A DNA stretch of 64,000 nucleotides from Aphelocoma coerulescens (lineage: Eukaryota; Chordata; Aves; Passeriformes; Corvidae), in assembly GCF_041296385.1 (NCBI RefSeq), contig NC_091017.1, forward strand, positions 9,046,001-9,110,000. Direction: 5' to 3'. The notes below the pieces were generated by a model, which was given only the letters and a program-made list of their open reading frames with translations, made no database searches and was not told where the DNA came from. The translations under genes were made by a program, and so were the position numbers. This document shows positions 8,546 through 22,000 of this stretch, in pieces; the stretch's first letter is position 1; each line of letters begins with the position of its first letter.

Positions 8546-8551
8546 TTTATA
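8546..8551 (-). promoter_or_regulatory. TATA box of LTR-like copy B
   Basis: Sense TATAAA within CTATAAAG, 46 bp inside the 5' end of the repeat and on the strand of the downstream gene. It could drive a transcript that reads into the gene if the AATAAA at 7723-7728 is bypassed. Confidence 0.45.
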
Positions 8552-8868
8552 GTTTTGCCATAATTGGGAAAACTCCCTCCTAGCATAGTTAAAGCCATTG
8601 ACCATATCATTGTCGTCTCCTACAATCACTGAATATGGATTGTGTTTTCCTAGATGTGTGATTTAAGTGAAGATTTTCTTCCAGATATACTGGAGCTCCT
8701 GACTCAGAGGAAACTAAGTCTTTAAGTCAACAAGTTTTAAAGGACCTTAACCAGGTCTAAAAGAATACTCTAATTAGGTTTTGAGATAAGTAAGAAAGGC
8801 ACGAAAGTATTATATTTCCCACAGTCAGACAGGTAAATTGATATAGCAATGGCAGCAACAACAAAATA

Positions 8869-8873
8869 ATAGC

Positions 8874-8908
<35 letters not shown>
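8869..8908. repeat. (ATT)n microsatellite
   Basis: About 12 perfect ATT trinucleotide units followed by a degenerate TTAATATTAT tail. Confidence 0.95.
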
Positions 8909-8910
<2 letters not shown>

Positions 8911-9815
8911 ATTATATACAGAGTTGTAAATTCTTAGGCTCCAAAGAAAATCAGGAAAGTGAATTAGTGGCAGCAGGGAAAGTCAAAGTCATGATGTTTC
9001 TCATATGATAATATCAGCTCTGTGCAGCTGCTTGAAAAATTTGCATGTAATATCAAGAAAAGAACATCTGCTGCTCAGTATGCAACAGACCACCAAAGCT
9101 GCCATAGAGAAGAGGTGGGAGGAACGGATGGATAGGAATTAGATCATGATAAGCAAAACAAGAAGTGGCATCCCACTGAATGGCACGACCTCTATTATCA
9201 CTTTCTAAGTCATTTACTCCCACTTCTCAACCGGGGACTAGGGTTTGTGATGATGGAGGTAGCTGCCATAGGCAGGTTAACCTGATAGTAAATTTGCTAA
9301 CATGCAATAATGTTTGTGGAATGAATGTTTCCAGAACACATAAAATACATACTTTCAAAGTAACAAAATCCTTGATATGAGCTTGTGAGCACATCGCCTA
9401 ACACCATCTTCCAACAGGTACAGAGCTAACTTGGGGAAGCAAGGAGGTAAAAGACTGTGTCAGATACAAGTGTGGAAAATGATACCAGAATAAATGTATA
9501 AGGATCCACTTGTGACTAATCACATATAATGGGAGAGACGAGAGTTAGATGTATAGAAAGCTATTGCTTCAGGCATGATTTTTACTGTCATAAGGGCCTT
9601 GTTTTTATTTCTGTTCAGCTCAGTAAAGTCTTTCACTTGTAATGGTTCACTACACTGAACAGCAAGAAATTACAGGATGGAGTTCTCAAATGAAGTTGCT
9701 ACCTGCACAATGCAAAGAAAACCACGTGGGTTTTCCTTTCTGAGTATCTTGGTAATTCAGAAATTCAGTGTTAAGTGTATGTAAACTATTATTTAAAATT
9801 TGCGGAGTTTATTTC

Positions 9816-9834
9816 ATATATATATATATATATA
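9816..9834. repeat. (TA)n microsatellite
   Basis: Uninterrupted alternating A/T of about 19 bp. Confidence 0.9.
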
Positions 9835-12800
9835 GGCATAGACTGTTAGGAAACCTTTCTTTCTAAGAGTGATAATAAATTACTTGTTTTTATTTCCATT
9901 ATTTTCACATGCTTATGTTACTTGTCTTTCTCTAACCTTCTATACCATCCATTTTAAAGAAAAATACTATTTCAGATCACTTCAGGAACCCTTTTATAAT
10001 GCAGTGCTGCTCAAAAGATGTTTTAAGATGGGCTATATTTGGGTTGAGAGGAGCCCAATTATCTAATAATCTAATAATAATTTAAAAATCTGTGCTACCA
10101 TCTGTGCAAAAGCCCTGATAGAGGCTCTACTTCACCACAGTATGGCTTGTTAAAAACATGAATCGGTGTCTTTAGTGGGCAGATGTTTCTTCTAGTTTTT
10201 TACTATCAGAACAATCTTTCTTCTCAATATTATATGTACCGAGGTCCATTTCTAGGAAAGAAAGGTAACTAAGAGAGTACTGCTGTTATAAAAAGTCATT
10301 GTACTTGCTATGTGCAGCAATTCTGATTAATGGATTCTGTAAAACAGAGGGAACTGATTTTTTAGTATAATCTGGGGAATTTTGTGAGGTACAACATTAT
10401 GAAATGCCAAGCGTGGTTATTAGTCACAGAGGGATCTAAGACTTTTGCTTATTTAATCAGTGAACAGAAATATTAAAAAAAAAGTAGTGTAATTTTGTGA
10501 GTCACTACCACTGAGCTATTTTTTGCAGAAATTATTTTCTGATTTTGAGCAATGAGCAAAGCTGTTCAAAACCTGTTCTCTCTTCTGCCACACACCTGTG
10601 AGCCCCTGGAGTGCAAGCTCGTATGCAGTTATGGTGCTGGCCGCATGTAAACATCGATGCAGATCATTTTAGTGTTTCAGCCTAATCTAGAAATAGCAGC
10701 TGCGTAATACCATGGATTTATATAAATATAAACGCCATTCTAGATACACATAAATAAAATCTACAGTCTGAAAACTGCAATTCATTTTGCCTTCAGAGCC
10801 TGAGGAATAAACAGTAAGTAACATGAACAGAAAAGGGGGAATAAGACCTTGAGGATGCTGCCTTATGCAGCTCCACCACCTGCACAGTTACAGACAACTT
10901 TTGCTTGGCCAGCTGGAGTTACTTTTGTTCAGAAAGCTTCTGTTGGTATTACTTCCCTTGGTATTCTCTTAGTCTGAATGGACTGGTGATTGGGTTGGGA
11001 GGAAGGTAAGCAAAGGGAAAAAGAAAAGAAGGGAAAAAAATAACTATGTTGTTAAGACATGACATTTTGGTTTCCTCTACGCATGATACATAAAATAAAG
11101 GAGTTAGTAGGGTTTTCTCCCCTTTCTGTCCTTCCAATTGTGGAACAAAGGTAGGATATGATACTTGGTTACCGATCTGGACTCAGGCAGCAAGGAAGAT
11201 TCAGGAGACATGTATACACTGAAACAGAATGGAATGGAAATGCACACAAATAAATATTTACTGGTAACTATTGTATGTCAGGGACTTTCTTTAAACTTCA
11301 GACTGAAATCTGAAATATTCTCCATTGCTGCACCAAATACCCATAAAACATAAAAGCAAGGCTTTTTAGCAATCTTCTGGAGCATCCTGTTGTGTAATGA
11401 CTTCTAGATGTTTATTTAAAAACACTTTCGAAGAGAGTTTACATATGAGACACTTCTCAAAGTTGTGTCAAGTAAGAGACTTCTGATAGGCAGCTTCTCA
11501 TTAATATTTGCCTTTGTGAGTCATAACTCATTTTGTCACAGACTACAGTGGTAGTACTTTGCTTTTATTAACATGATAGCTTTGTTGACTATTCAATGTT
11601 TGGAGCCTTTGCATAACAAGGGTCACTTTGTGCCTCCTCCGTCACCACGACCTTCAGATTATCGCTTCACTTTCCACTTCAGTCTAACATCCTGCTTTCA
11701 TTTATTTGATGGTTCCATGGTTCAATAGCACTTAGAGAGATGTTGACAGCAAATGGAAAAGTTTGAAGATACTCTTGTTTAAAATGAGACTCTCTATACC
11801 TGTTATACACCAAATTTATTTTCTCTCTCTTTTCAAATTAATGACAGTTAATTTAAATGATAGCTTTGGTTTTGTTCTTCGACAATTACTATTTTTTGCT
11901 TTTTCCTTCCCCCCATCCTTTCCCCCTGCCCTATCATCCCCTGCCCCTCATGTCTGTGCAAGTGGTTCACCTCAGCCTATACTGAGGTCAATCAGTCTTC
12001 TTTCTACTAGAAGTTAGTATATCCAGCTTTGGGAAGAAAAGCATAATATCTTCCAAAGATGTTGTAATTATTATGTACTCTGCTCACTGCAGCTGACATG
12101 AGAGCACAGCCTGGGGAAGGGAACACTCTGAGGTTCTCTGTGTCATGACAGTCCTGAGCTGCTCTTCCATCCTATAGAAGTAGGAGCTATTTCTTCTCAT
12201 CTGTCCTGAAGCAGCCTCTGTGGTAGGATGACAAATACATACTCCAGGACTCAAGGAAACAAATTTAGCTTCCAGATGGGATGTTGACTCACAGAAATGT
12301 TCTTGCATTCAAGGGGAAAACAGGGACACAGAAATACACCTACGTGGACTGCACAGTTTAACAGGAATGTAGAATCTTGCTGGAACTTAGTCTGGTGCTG
12401 TATTTTTGCTTGAATGAACTAATTGTAACACACAAGTAGCTCTTCAGTATTTCTCTTAATGTGTTAGACATATATTTCACTACTCTTTGTTCTGAAACAC
12501 ATGCATCCCAGAACGACATCCTTTATCTTTTAAATTAAATTATAAGTATTTATGATGTGATGTCCCCTGAGAGATAAGACACAACATGGAACATTTTTAC
12601 ACCTTTGGGAATATTTGGATACTTTCCCTTTTCATTTGATGACAATCTGTGATGTTTTAGTCAAAATTACTTTGTGTTTAACCTTTGTGTTACCCACAGT
12701 TAAGCACTCTAGTAATGAAGAAATCAAATTGTGTTAATGCTTGCTGTCCTGTTTGATTGTGACTCTTGTTTTCTTGATGGTCTTGGAAGTACTGCCTAAG

Positions 12801-15603
12801 CCATCTCTTCTCACATTCCTTAAGGGTGTTTCAACCCCCTTCAGTAAGGGATGAAAGCAGGCCACTCAAGTGAATTTATATAATTAAATGTTTTTAATGA
12901 CCTTCATGTATTAAATCGAGTGTGTTTCATGTGATCTGGCTTTGTTTGATCTGTCATTAGCATTGGACATACTGGATCAGGCACAGAAGATGCTCTTGCA
13001 GCGCCTAGTACTTTGTCATCAGTATTTGATGTCCAGGGGAGTGCACTCCTGTTGTGTTGTGCATTTCTGAACATACATGTCAGGTGATTGACTCAGGTAG
13101 GAGAGGGCAGCTGGATGCTACGTTTATTGTCTCATTGTTTGCTGTTGTCATTTTAATATTTCTTTTTACCAGCCTGTTCATGCATTTGTTCATTCCTATG
13201 GCTTATGTTATCGCTTATACACAGATGACTTATAGATCCACAATTCCTGTTGGTGTTCCCAGACTTTGCCTTTGTATTTCTCTGCCTGCATCATCCCCAT
13301 AACTGGATGCATACTAATCTTTCATTACAAACAAAGAAGTCAAAAAGGATTCTTTTTAATCCTGTTGTGTACGTTTTCTGTGCATAAGTACTTCATGTCT
13401 CAAATATTGCTTCTCTTTCCCTATGCTACAATACAGTTTGAGAGTTTTAAAATGTTCATTATAATTTATTGTATAGTTAACACCTTGCAGATCAAAACTA
13501 GACCTTTTTTTCTCATGGATTGTATGGGGTTTTTTTAAATGCAGATCTTCAGGTATTTTAATTTTGGTTTTTTTGTTTATAGTACAGATCAAAAAAATCC
13601 CTGAAACAACTGGTCCCCGGTCTCTGCAAGTCAGGCGGAGCACAAGTTATATTATAAGACTACCACTTCTCAGTCCAGTGACCTAAATTTTAGATTACAG
13701 CAAACACAAAAGCAACTGCCTGCTTTTACCATGCGCAATCACATTTATAAGATTTGACTTCTTTTTGTAGACTTGCCCAGAATATCAATTCTGTTTATAA
13801 ATTGTGTCTACTTTTTTTCTTTCCTAAACTGTACGAGCTATAAATATAGTAAGAACCATTTTTGAAGTGCTTTTTTCTCTCTGGTATCTTCTATATTAGA
13901 TCTTGCTGACTTTCAACAGCATCATTTGTCAACTTGCAATATACTTTCAGTTTTGATTTAAACTTTATCTTCAGTTAATTTTTTCAGAATATCTACCCTT
14001 TTGTTACATGCTATTTATAATTTAATTTTTGGTTTGGCACATGTTCTTTTTATTCAATATACACTTCATGTTAAAAATATTTAAATTACTTAATAAGGCA
14101 TAGTCAGAGATTGATAACACAGCTGTCATTATTGCTTTACCTTTTTGGCAGTTATGTGAAATGCATTTTAATTTTTTGCTAATGTCATTCTTATGCCCTT
14201 ATAAAATACCATGTTTAATTTATTTTAAGAAAGTTTTCAGCATGACAGCTGTAAATACATACCATTATTACAACATTAATGGTTTCTTATCTATAAGGAA
14301 CTATCCATTCTGATGTTTTTATAACTAGTATGTTGAAATTCATTAAGAGGGGCTAATCTTGTGCTACAATTACAGTGAAGGAAGCATCAGCATGCTGCTC
14401 ATATTGAGCTAGAGAAGCAGCCTCAGGAAGAGAGGTGGAAATCCAGCAGGGAAAGCAAGGACATGGTTAAAAATTTGGCACAGTTTGGGGAGAATTCCTG
14501 TGCTCTCACAGGTCAGATGTAGACTTACAGTTCAGATTGAAAATCAGAAAGTCTTTGGAAGAGGTAACATCCAATATGGGGAGCAAGTGAGATAAGATGC
14601 TACCAGGGGGAAAGGCTTTATTGCTACATGGGCTAAGTAGCAATATAATTCCCTCCACTGTTGCCAGCAATTCTTGTGGGACTGGACTTTTTCAGATTGA
14701 CAGTTGTAGCATGGATGCACACAGTTAACTTGTGCCTAAGCTTTTGTCACAGTTTGAAAAGTAAATAATTCAGCTGGTAAGTGAACCTCAGGTATATAAG
14801 TGAACCTTGTTTGCACACTGTCAGCAAAAAAACAGATTTCTCATGGTAAAGATCTGTAAATTTTTTAGAACTCATGGTCTTAATCTACGTTCTCTGTGAT
14901 TCACTGGGTGTGGTACAGCTGAGTTGCTGGGTGGTGGGATGTGGCAAAGGGACCAGCCAGGAAATGATGTGTTTGTCAAACAAAGTTGTTTAGTTTTGTT
15001 GTATTCAAGCTGCATGTGATGACAGACCAAACCATTCTTGTAGAAGCTGAGAAGCTGTGGACATTTTATTCCAATTCCTTTTGTAACTGTTGTGTGTGGC
15101 TACCCCTCTCACTCTCCTCTCACCCAGGCAAAACAGATGGTTTTTGCACAGGAATTATTCAATTCCCATCAATTAAGCACTTGGCTTCTTCAGGTTGTGT
15201 GTAGTCAGACTTACTCACCGGCAAGAAATGTGATTAAAAGTGCAAGGTTTGTGCAGCCACCAGAAACTTCAGGGAGAGACCTTGTTGGTGTGACCGAGCC
15301 CCCTGTGGGGCTGGGACAGCGAGATTCCAATCAATTCCAGCCCCTCCCCTGGATTGAGTTCCCCGAAGAGTCAGACTCAGGGGGTGGCTCAGAAGCCTAA
15401 GCCACACCCCCCCGGGGGATGCCCGGGTCCAAGCCACCTTCCCCGGTTCGGGAAAAATCTCGGTTACTTGGTTGTCACTGGTTCTCTGTTATAACTCCCA
15501 CCTCTCGGTTTCCCCCAGTGGTTCTTGTTGCATTGTATCCTCCCCTACAATGGCTTGTAACTCATTGGTTGTTTTCCCCTTTCACCGGGGTTTTCAAATT
15601 CCC

Positions 15604-15610
15604 TATAAAA
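15604..15610 (+). promoter_or_regulatory. LTR TATA box
   Basis: TATAAAA preceded by C-rich U3 sequence, 103 bp upstream of the AATAAA of the same LTR. Confidence 0.6.
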
Positions 15611-15712
15611 ACTGAGGACGAGCCTCAAGGGAGGACCCCATCACAATCCCATCGCATACCATCACATCGGATTCCAGCCTTCCGAGCTCGTTCGGGTTGC
15701 GAAACTTCTAAC

Positions 15713-15718
15713 AATAAA
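15713..15718 (+). terminator. LTR polyadenylation signal AATAAA
   Basis: Exact AATAAA in CAATAAACCTGTTAG. The aligned position in the related LTR at 50.8 kb reads AATCAA. Confidence 0.6.
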
Positions 15719-16013
15719 CCTGTTAGAAGCCAGACCAGAACAGCCTCTCTCTTCCTTGGTCTCTGAGCTAACGTGAGCTGACATCATCGGCTCCTGCCGT
15801 GTTCCCTCTACATAGAAGCCAGCAAGCTCAGCCAGCAAGCTCAGCCAGCAGCTCTTTCCCTGATCCCGAAGTCGCTTCTGCGAGGGGCAGAAGTAACGCA
15901 GCTGGACTCTCTCTGACCTGGGGCACGCCAGAGCCGGTGCCTCGAGCAGCAAACGCTGCGTTAAGGCCTGTTGTTTGTAAGTGCCTGGAGCAGCACGCTA
16001 GGGACGTGTGACA

Positions 16014-19000
16014 CAGTGCTCCATGGTGGTTTTGATAGGCGTGCTTGAAGACATGAAGAACATGCTACTGCTTTCTTCTTGGGCTTCCAAAAGAATAATA
16101 ATGCCACTGTATGTTAATTTCTAACACCCCACTACAAATACTGCTGGAAAATAGATATTAAATCATCAAAACATTAGATGCTAACAGCATGACAAGTGCT
16201 TTTAGCCGTCCTCTGGGATTATGAAAGACAAGATTGCCTCATCACTGTGGCTTGTGGATGAGGAACCTACATGGGGATGGTCTGGAGTAATGAACAGGCA
16301 GAACTGGAATACAGTTTGGTGGGTCTTTTCAGAACAGAAGACTGAAGAGAGAAGTATCAGCAAAGAGGAGGAGGAGCCTTGGGCTCAAGGAGCAGAGTCC
16401 TGAGCTCTCTGTAACCACTCAGGGATTTCTAGAGACACTGACAGGCTTTAGCTCAGTGTGCTGGAGCCTGGCTTCTGGGATACCTATGCCTAATTCCCAG
16501 GAGTGGTTTCATGAAGAACCACCAATTGGCCTTTTTTCCAAACCTGTAGCTTGTAATCAACAGTGTGCACCCAAAATTAATTTTTTTGCCACATAATGTG
16601 TACCTACTCTTCTATCAGAAAATCCTGGTAGTAGCTACAGGTGGACTTTTTATAGATGAAAGTTTTTTTAATACTGATTTCACAAAAAGGTTTGTAATTA
16701 CTTTGTGCTGTATTTGTATTCATTTTCTTTTCACTTTTGATAATAATTTTAAGCTTTGTGTCCCAGAAACATATAAACATTAATATGCACAAATATTAGC
16801 AAGAAGAAAACAGACATTCAAAGCAGATATTCAGAGAACTTCACTATCCACATCTTCCTAACACATTAGATTTTTTGTCTGACCAAATCCATGGTGGTCT
16901 CAGGGCTTATCTTTTTTCCCTCTCATCTTGCTTCTCATTCAAGCAATATTCTTCTTAAAGTTCTTCTTAAGCTGATAATACTACTACAGTCAGAGGACTG
17001 GTTTTTATGTGTTCTCATTTTATTTTCCCCTTTCCTAAATACAGATTGTTTGTTCTGTATTCATAAATACCAAGTCACTTTGATAGATTCATTAAATCCT
17101 TTTCTCATGTGCTATATTTCTTTATTTCGTATCTGTACTGGAAATTTGGATTTCCCAACCCAAGGCATTTCAGTGCTTAGGATTTTTCAATCCTAATATG
17201 ATGAATAATATTCTTATTTCCTTTTTTTTTATTCTTCCGTTTGTCTGTTGTTAAGTACTAGTGTTTTTAATGAACACAGAAGCAACATTTTTATTTGGGG
17301 ACTATAACTAAATTGACTTTGGCTGAATGTCTGCAGAAATCAAGTTTCTTTCTTCATTTTTCATCTTTCCCTTTTATGGCTTAAGAAACTTTTGCTGTTT
17401 ATTAAATCTTCCTCCAGAATTAAGAGCTCAGCTTCAATTCTAATAAATCTTGGTTGATCTGTACACTTTGAGATTTCCAAAATGTATGCTTGTTTTCATT
17501 CTGCTTTTGGAAATACTTTTATATCCTTCTGCAGTTGATGCCTTTCCCTTCATATTTTGTCCTGTTGCCTGCCCAACCTGGAAATTCTAAGTAAGTTTTT
17601 AATATTTGCCTTGAAAAACCTTTGCCATCTGCTGTAGTGGAGGACTTGAACTCTTTAATCTCACCATCTTTTCTTGCTAGTTACCCAAGCCTGTCCTTTT
17701 GAAACTTAAAAAAAAATCCCTTAGTCCAGTGTTATTTCACAAGTCATCCTGCAAGTAAACTCACTAGATTATTAGATTTTTATCATGTAACTCTATCAGA
17801 TAAGATTTATCATTGTTTTACCATATAGAACTGTAAATATCCTTAAGTCAAAGCAAAGCCTTCTCCTGTATTTGGGGCTTCCTTGTCCCTGTCAATTGTG
17901 CGGTTAAGTGTTTCAATATTAGTAGATGTTAAGAATAGCTTTGACTCTGCAGTCTTTATTGGCAAAGGTGAAGTCACATGTAAGTGCATATTTCCAGCAG
18001 TTCTCCATTTTTTATTGTTACAGAGATAGCTTCTCTATTAAAACTTAAATCTTTAGATCTCAATGCTTGGATATCTAACTGTAAAACATAAGAATTTCGA
18101 GTGTTGATCTTTTAAACAAACAAACAAAAAGTTAGAACATCCCCATCCCCCCATCAAAAAAAAAAAAAAAAAAGGGTACAAAAGCTTAATCTGAAGAGTG
18201 TACGGTAGTGAAAAAGACATTTGACATGATTTTGTTAAGCTGACAGATGGGAATGAACTAACACATCTAAAAGGAGTACACAGATAAGATTCATTGTCCT
18301 CAATGTCCTTTACAATATTTGAAATGCAAATCAAAATTTGAATTTTGTAATCAGGGATGCCTTGGAGAAACAGACAAAAAATTATTGTTGATGTACAAAG
18401 TACAATTTGATACTGAGTGTGTTATAAGGCATACAGGGACAAGTAATGTGGCACATTAGGGTACACATTATTACCTATGAGCTGCTGGTCTCTGTCCATA
18501 TCTTAGACAGGCATTACCTGTTGTAGAATTGCGCTGTAACATCTCCCACACTGAAAATACTGGGGTTTTCCTTTTCTTAGTATGATGTATTTAGAATATT
18601 TTTCTATGGTGAAAGATTAAAAAAAAAACAAAACCAAACACCAAAAAATCCCCAAATGATCTTTGTATTTTTGACAAAAAATATTATCAGTGAAAGAGGA
18701 TGATAACCTGTCACTCAGCAATTTTGGACAGTTCTGTAAAGAAAGAAATAAATTACTTTAATGGTATTGTTTCCCAACTGCAACACTTTCCATGGAGCTT
18801 TTCTGATTTATCTAACATGTTCATCCATTCCATCTCTCTCAGTTATGACATTTTGCTGAACAATTAAAATGTTTAAGAAACATTAACAGCTATTAGAAGC
18901 ATGGAGTGCAGGCTGTGGGAAGCACGATAGCACCAGTCATTTTATCATCAGTGAGTGTTTACATTGTTACAGGGAAATCGTAGTAGCTTTTACCTGCTTA

Positions 19001-22000
19001 TCTCTGTAGCATGGGACACTAAAATTTAAGAAATTAGTTTTTATTTCAGAACAGGAGATGAGGACCGTATTTTCTGCCCATATGTTCTACCTTGGTGTAA
19101 AGCAAGAGCTGGAAGTATTTGAATAAACCACCATTTTAGACCCATGAGCAGATATGATGGACAAACGTGGTGGGCAAAGCTCATGACAAGAATTTGAAGC
19201 AAGCTGTTGGGTGCTAGTTCAGTAACAGGGAGGGTGTCCTGGGTCACTGCTGTGCTGAAACAATATCATGCATGTAAGCTTTGTTCTTCCCTTATAACCT
19301 CAGAGGTCTCAAAGGCACCAGCCAATGTGTACTTCCTTGTTTTGAAGCAATTTCTTTGTTGCAATTCATCTGGTGCTTGCTCGACTTTTTTTTGCGAGTT
19401 AAGGGAGAGCTACAAAGTTTATATCCTAAAAAATGGGACCCAGTAGTCTGTCCCAGATCCTAAGTCTTTGTGCTCATGTTGCAGGTGTCTTCAGTATGTG
19501 TAAGGATGAATCCTCAGGGTACAGCATTGGCATCACTAGGCACGACTGTGTCCATCTTTTCTGTGAAAGATAATGGGAACCTGGATGCACTGAAGTGCTA
19601 CAGAGGACTTCTCATGTGGAGAGGTGCTGGCTGTGGATGACAGATGTGGGCATCACTGGCTGCAGGAAGGACAGTAGATTCCCAGCCTTGGGGTTACTGA
19701 TTGCAGCAAAGTGGCTGCTTGTGGCAGCTGAACAGATGTGCTCCCAGACTGGCTGTATAGAAAGGCCAAATCTAACATCATTCTGTGTTATCCCAACAAT
19801 ACTTTATCGTCAAGAAAAATAATTAACAAAAGTGCAGCTAAAAGCTAATATGTTGCAAGAAACTGTAACGATGACACTAATTCTCTTTCAGGTGTCAGTA
19901 TATAATGGAAATTCATTAAAAGTAAAAACGTAAAGATAAGGTGTGAAACAGAAAAGAATTTATTAAGAAATTACAGCTCTTTAAACCCAGCAGGTTTCTG
20001 GCTAAATCTGGCCTATTTGCATGCTGGATAAGGAACACCCAAGTGGACGCTCCTGGTAGTCACTACACTGCCTGTTTCTTACTGTGTTTTCGGCTTCCTT
20101 GAAGTCCCTGATCCCTCTCAACCCATACACCCACAAATACATTCTTCACACTGCTTAATGGATCTCTAGGGCATCTTTACGGAGTTACAGCTGTCTGGTA
20201 CGCAAACAACACATGATCAAGTCTGTTTCTAAGACATTGTGGGAGTGAGGCAGAAGTTGTAAAGCTTGTACAGTTTACTGAAAGTGCACATTTTATCCCT
20301 CTCTTGGGTCTAGCTAGCTTTAGGTTTTCAACTGTATTATTTTTTGCTGCTGTTTTATCTCATTCCTGAAAACCTCTTTGTCTAGCCTTGCTTCCTTCTG
20401 CGAGCACTAGATCTCAGCCACTGCCGTGGACTTCTCCTGTACTACATAAATTCGGGAAAGGACACATTAAAAATTAATGTGCGTACTCACATGAGGGAGA
20501 GGAGAAAGAAAGGAAATGTTGCAGAGTTCCCCTCAGGAATACAGAAACAGATGAGAAAAAATTTTTTTCAACTTCAGGAATACATTATTGCTGTCTGTGG
20601 TGAGCAGGATATTGAGGAATGGCAGTATGGGCTTACAAGGCCCTGTTAAGACAGAACAAACTCAAGCACATCTGAAGGGATGAGACTAAGAATAGTGAAA
20701 AATAGCAGAAAGAGATTTGATATCCAAGCAGGACCACCAAGGGCAGTAGTTTTTGAGCAATGAGTCTTTTGTTTAGGGACCATATCAGAGAAAAAACTTG
20801 TGGGACCAAGTAAAGAGAATACCATCACAATAAGGCACACAGGCCTTTTCTATCTACTGCCTTCTCCCTCCCTCTCTGTTTAGTAGTAGCTCAATCTATT
20901 TTAATGTGAAATGTCTAAGTATTTTTCTTAACAATCTCAAAACAGTATTTGGGGTTTTCTGGAAATAAGTCCCACTTTTACTGCTCAAATTATTATGGAA
21001 TATGTTCAGTGTTCACAAATACTTCCACAAAATTGATACTACAGAAAATGTACTATTCCTAGGGGAGAAAAAAATCTGTATGTTATCAATGCTTTGAATA
21101 CTTAGCAGCCCATGGGCACCCAGCTTGTCATGAAAGATAAATAAAATTTAAATAGATAATATATGCAGTAAAAAAATCATACCATGGTACCACAAGGTAT
21201 GGCATATATTACACTTCAGAGGAGGGTTCATATATCATGTGTATCACACAGAGCTCTACTCATGAATTATTTGTTTCTGTTGCAGCACACGTGCAGCACA
21301 CAATAGATAGAAAGATACAGTCCAAGTTACAGTTGACATATTAAAGCAGTGCTTTGCATAGAGATACTATTTATGAAAGAAATATTTTACAATCGTAAGT
21401 TTTCAATAGGGCCTGCTTTCTTTCTCTTTTGAGGCAGAATAATAGTAGAAAAGGTAAAAATCTTGAAGAAAGCACTAGGGATTGTATTTACAAAGCAATA
21501 TCTTCCCTGTGGTTTTATCTAGTTAACTGCTCACTCTGGTATTAAATCTTTCTATTCAGAGCTGGTGTTCCATTCATCTTAAAAAGCTGGTGCAAGACTT
21601 GACCTCCTTTGCAGCTCATATCCACAAGTTAGTGGGGGATCATCCTGTGCTCTGCTCTGAGATTTATGGGAGTGGCTGTAGATTGTCACTGCGTTTTGCT
21701 GGTAGGTGCAAAGGTGTTCCATGATCCTACTGTGTCAGAATGAGCTCCCAAAATAAGGTTACTTATACCTCACTACACTCAAGCCTGTGTTGGTCCGAAA
21801 CGCCACTGTTAGTGCATTTTCATCTGCAGAGTCAGAAGCGTCATCTCAGTGACTTTGCTGTCCTTGAATATCGAGTGATGCCTTGGAGAAATAAATTAGA
21901 ATATACATTCCAAAATAAAGCCCTAATCAAGGAAGTACATGCTATTTTGTCTCTCTCTCTTTTGGAGGATGAGATAGGAATATGAAAACGTATTTTAAAG

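Larger units (their letters stand above)
7638..8597 (-). mobile_element. LTR-like direct repeat, copy B (upstream of the gene)
   Basis: A 960-bp partner of copy A in the same orientation. On the minus strand it begins TGGCTTTAAC at 8597 and ends ..GGGATCA at 7638. TATA box (sense CTATAAAG) at 8545-8552 and AATAAA at 7723-7728. A 63-codon ATG frame (7827-8018, beginning MQQMHSLLQETVPN) is partly kept in copy A, up to about NPLDS, before the copies diverge. A 113-codon GTG-initiated frame (8110-8451) has exactly the same length in copy A (2837-3178). As the unit upstream of the 636-codon gene it would be the 5' LTR of a composite element. A canonical tRNA primer-binding site is not evident after 7638. 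Confidence 0.6.
8598..15282. other. Intergenic AT-rich DNA with microsatellites, no gene seen
   Basis: No recognised exon, RNA gene or LTR/CR1 copy in 6.7 kb. It holds an (ATT)n tract at about 8869-8908 and a (TA)n tract at 9816-9834. Open frames here are at most about 100 codons, mostly from non-ATG starts, and none resembles a known protein. Confidence 0.55.
15283..16013 (+). mobile_element. Solo LTR of an avian endogenous retrovirus
   Basis: A 0.73-kb GC-rich unit opens with TGTTGGTGTGAC at 15283 and closes with GTGTGACA at 16013. U3 has several ATTGG/CCAAT-type motifs and ends in a TATA box (CTATAAAAAC, TATAAAA at 15604-15610). AATAAA lies 103 bp later at 15713-15718. This order is diagnostic of U3-R-U5. 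A direct 13-bp repeat (AGCCAGCAAGCTC, about three copies) sits in U5 at 15817-15855. It aligns along its length with the LTR at 50439-51068 in the same orientation, but divergence is high and 35 kb separates them, so I read both as independent solo LTRs of one family. Confidence 0.8.
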
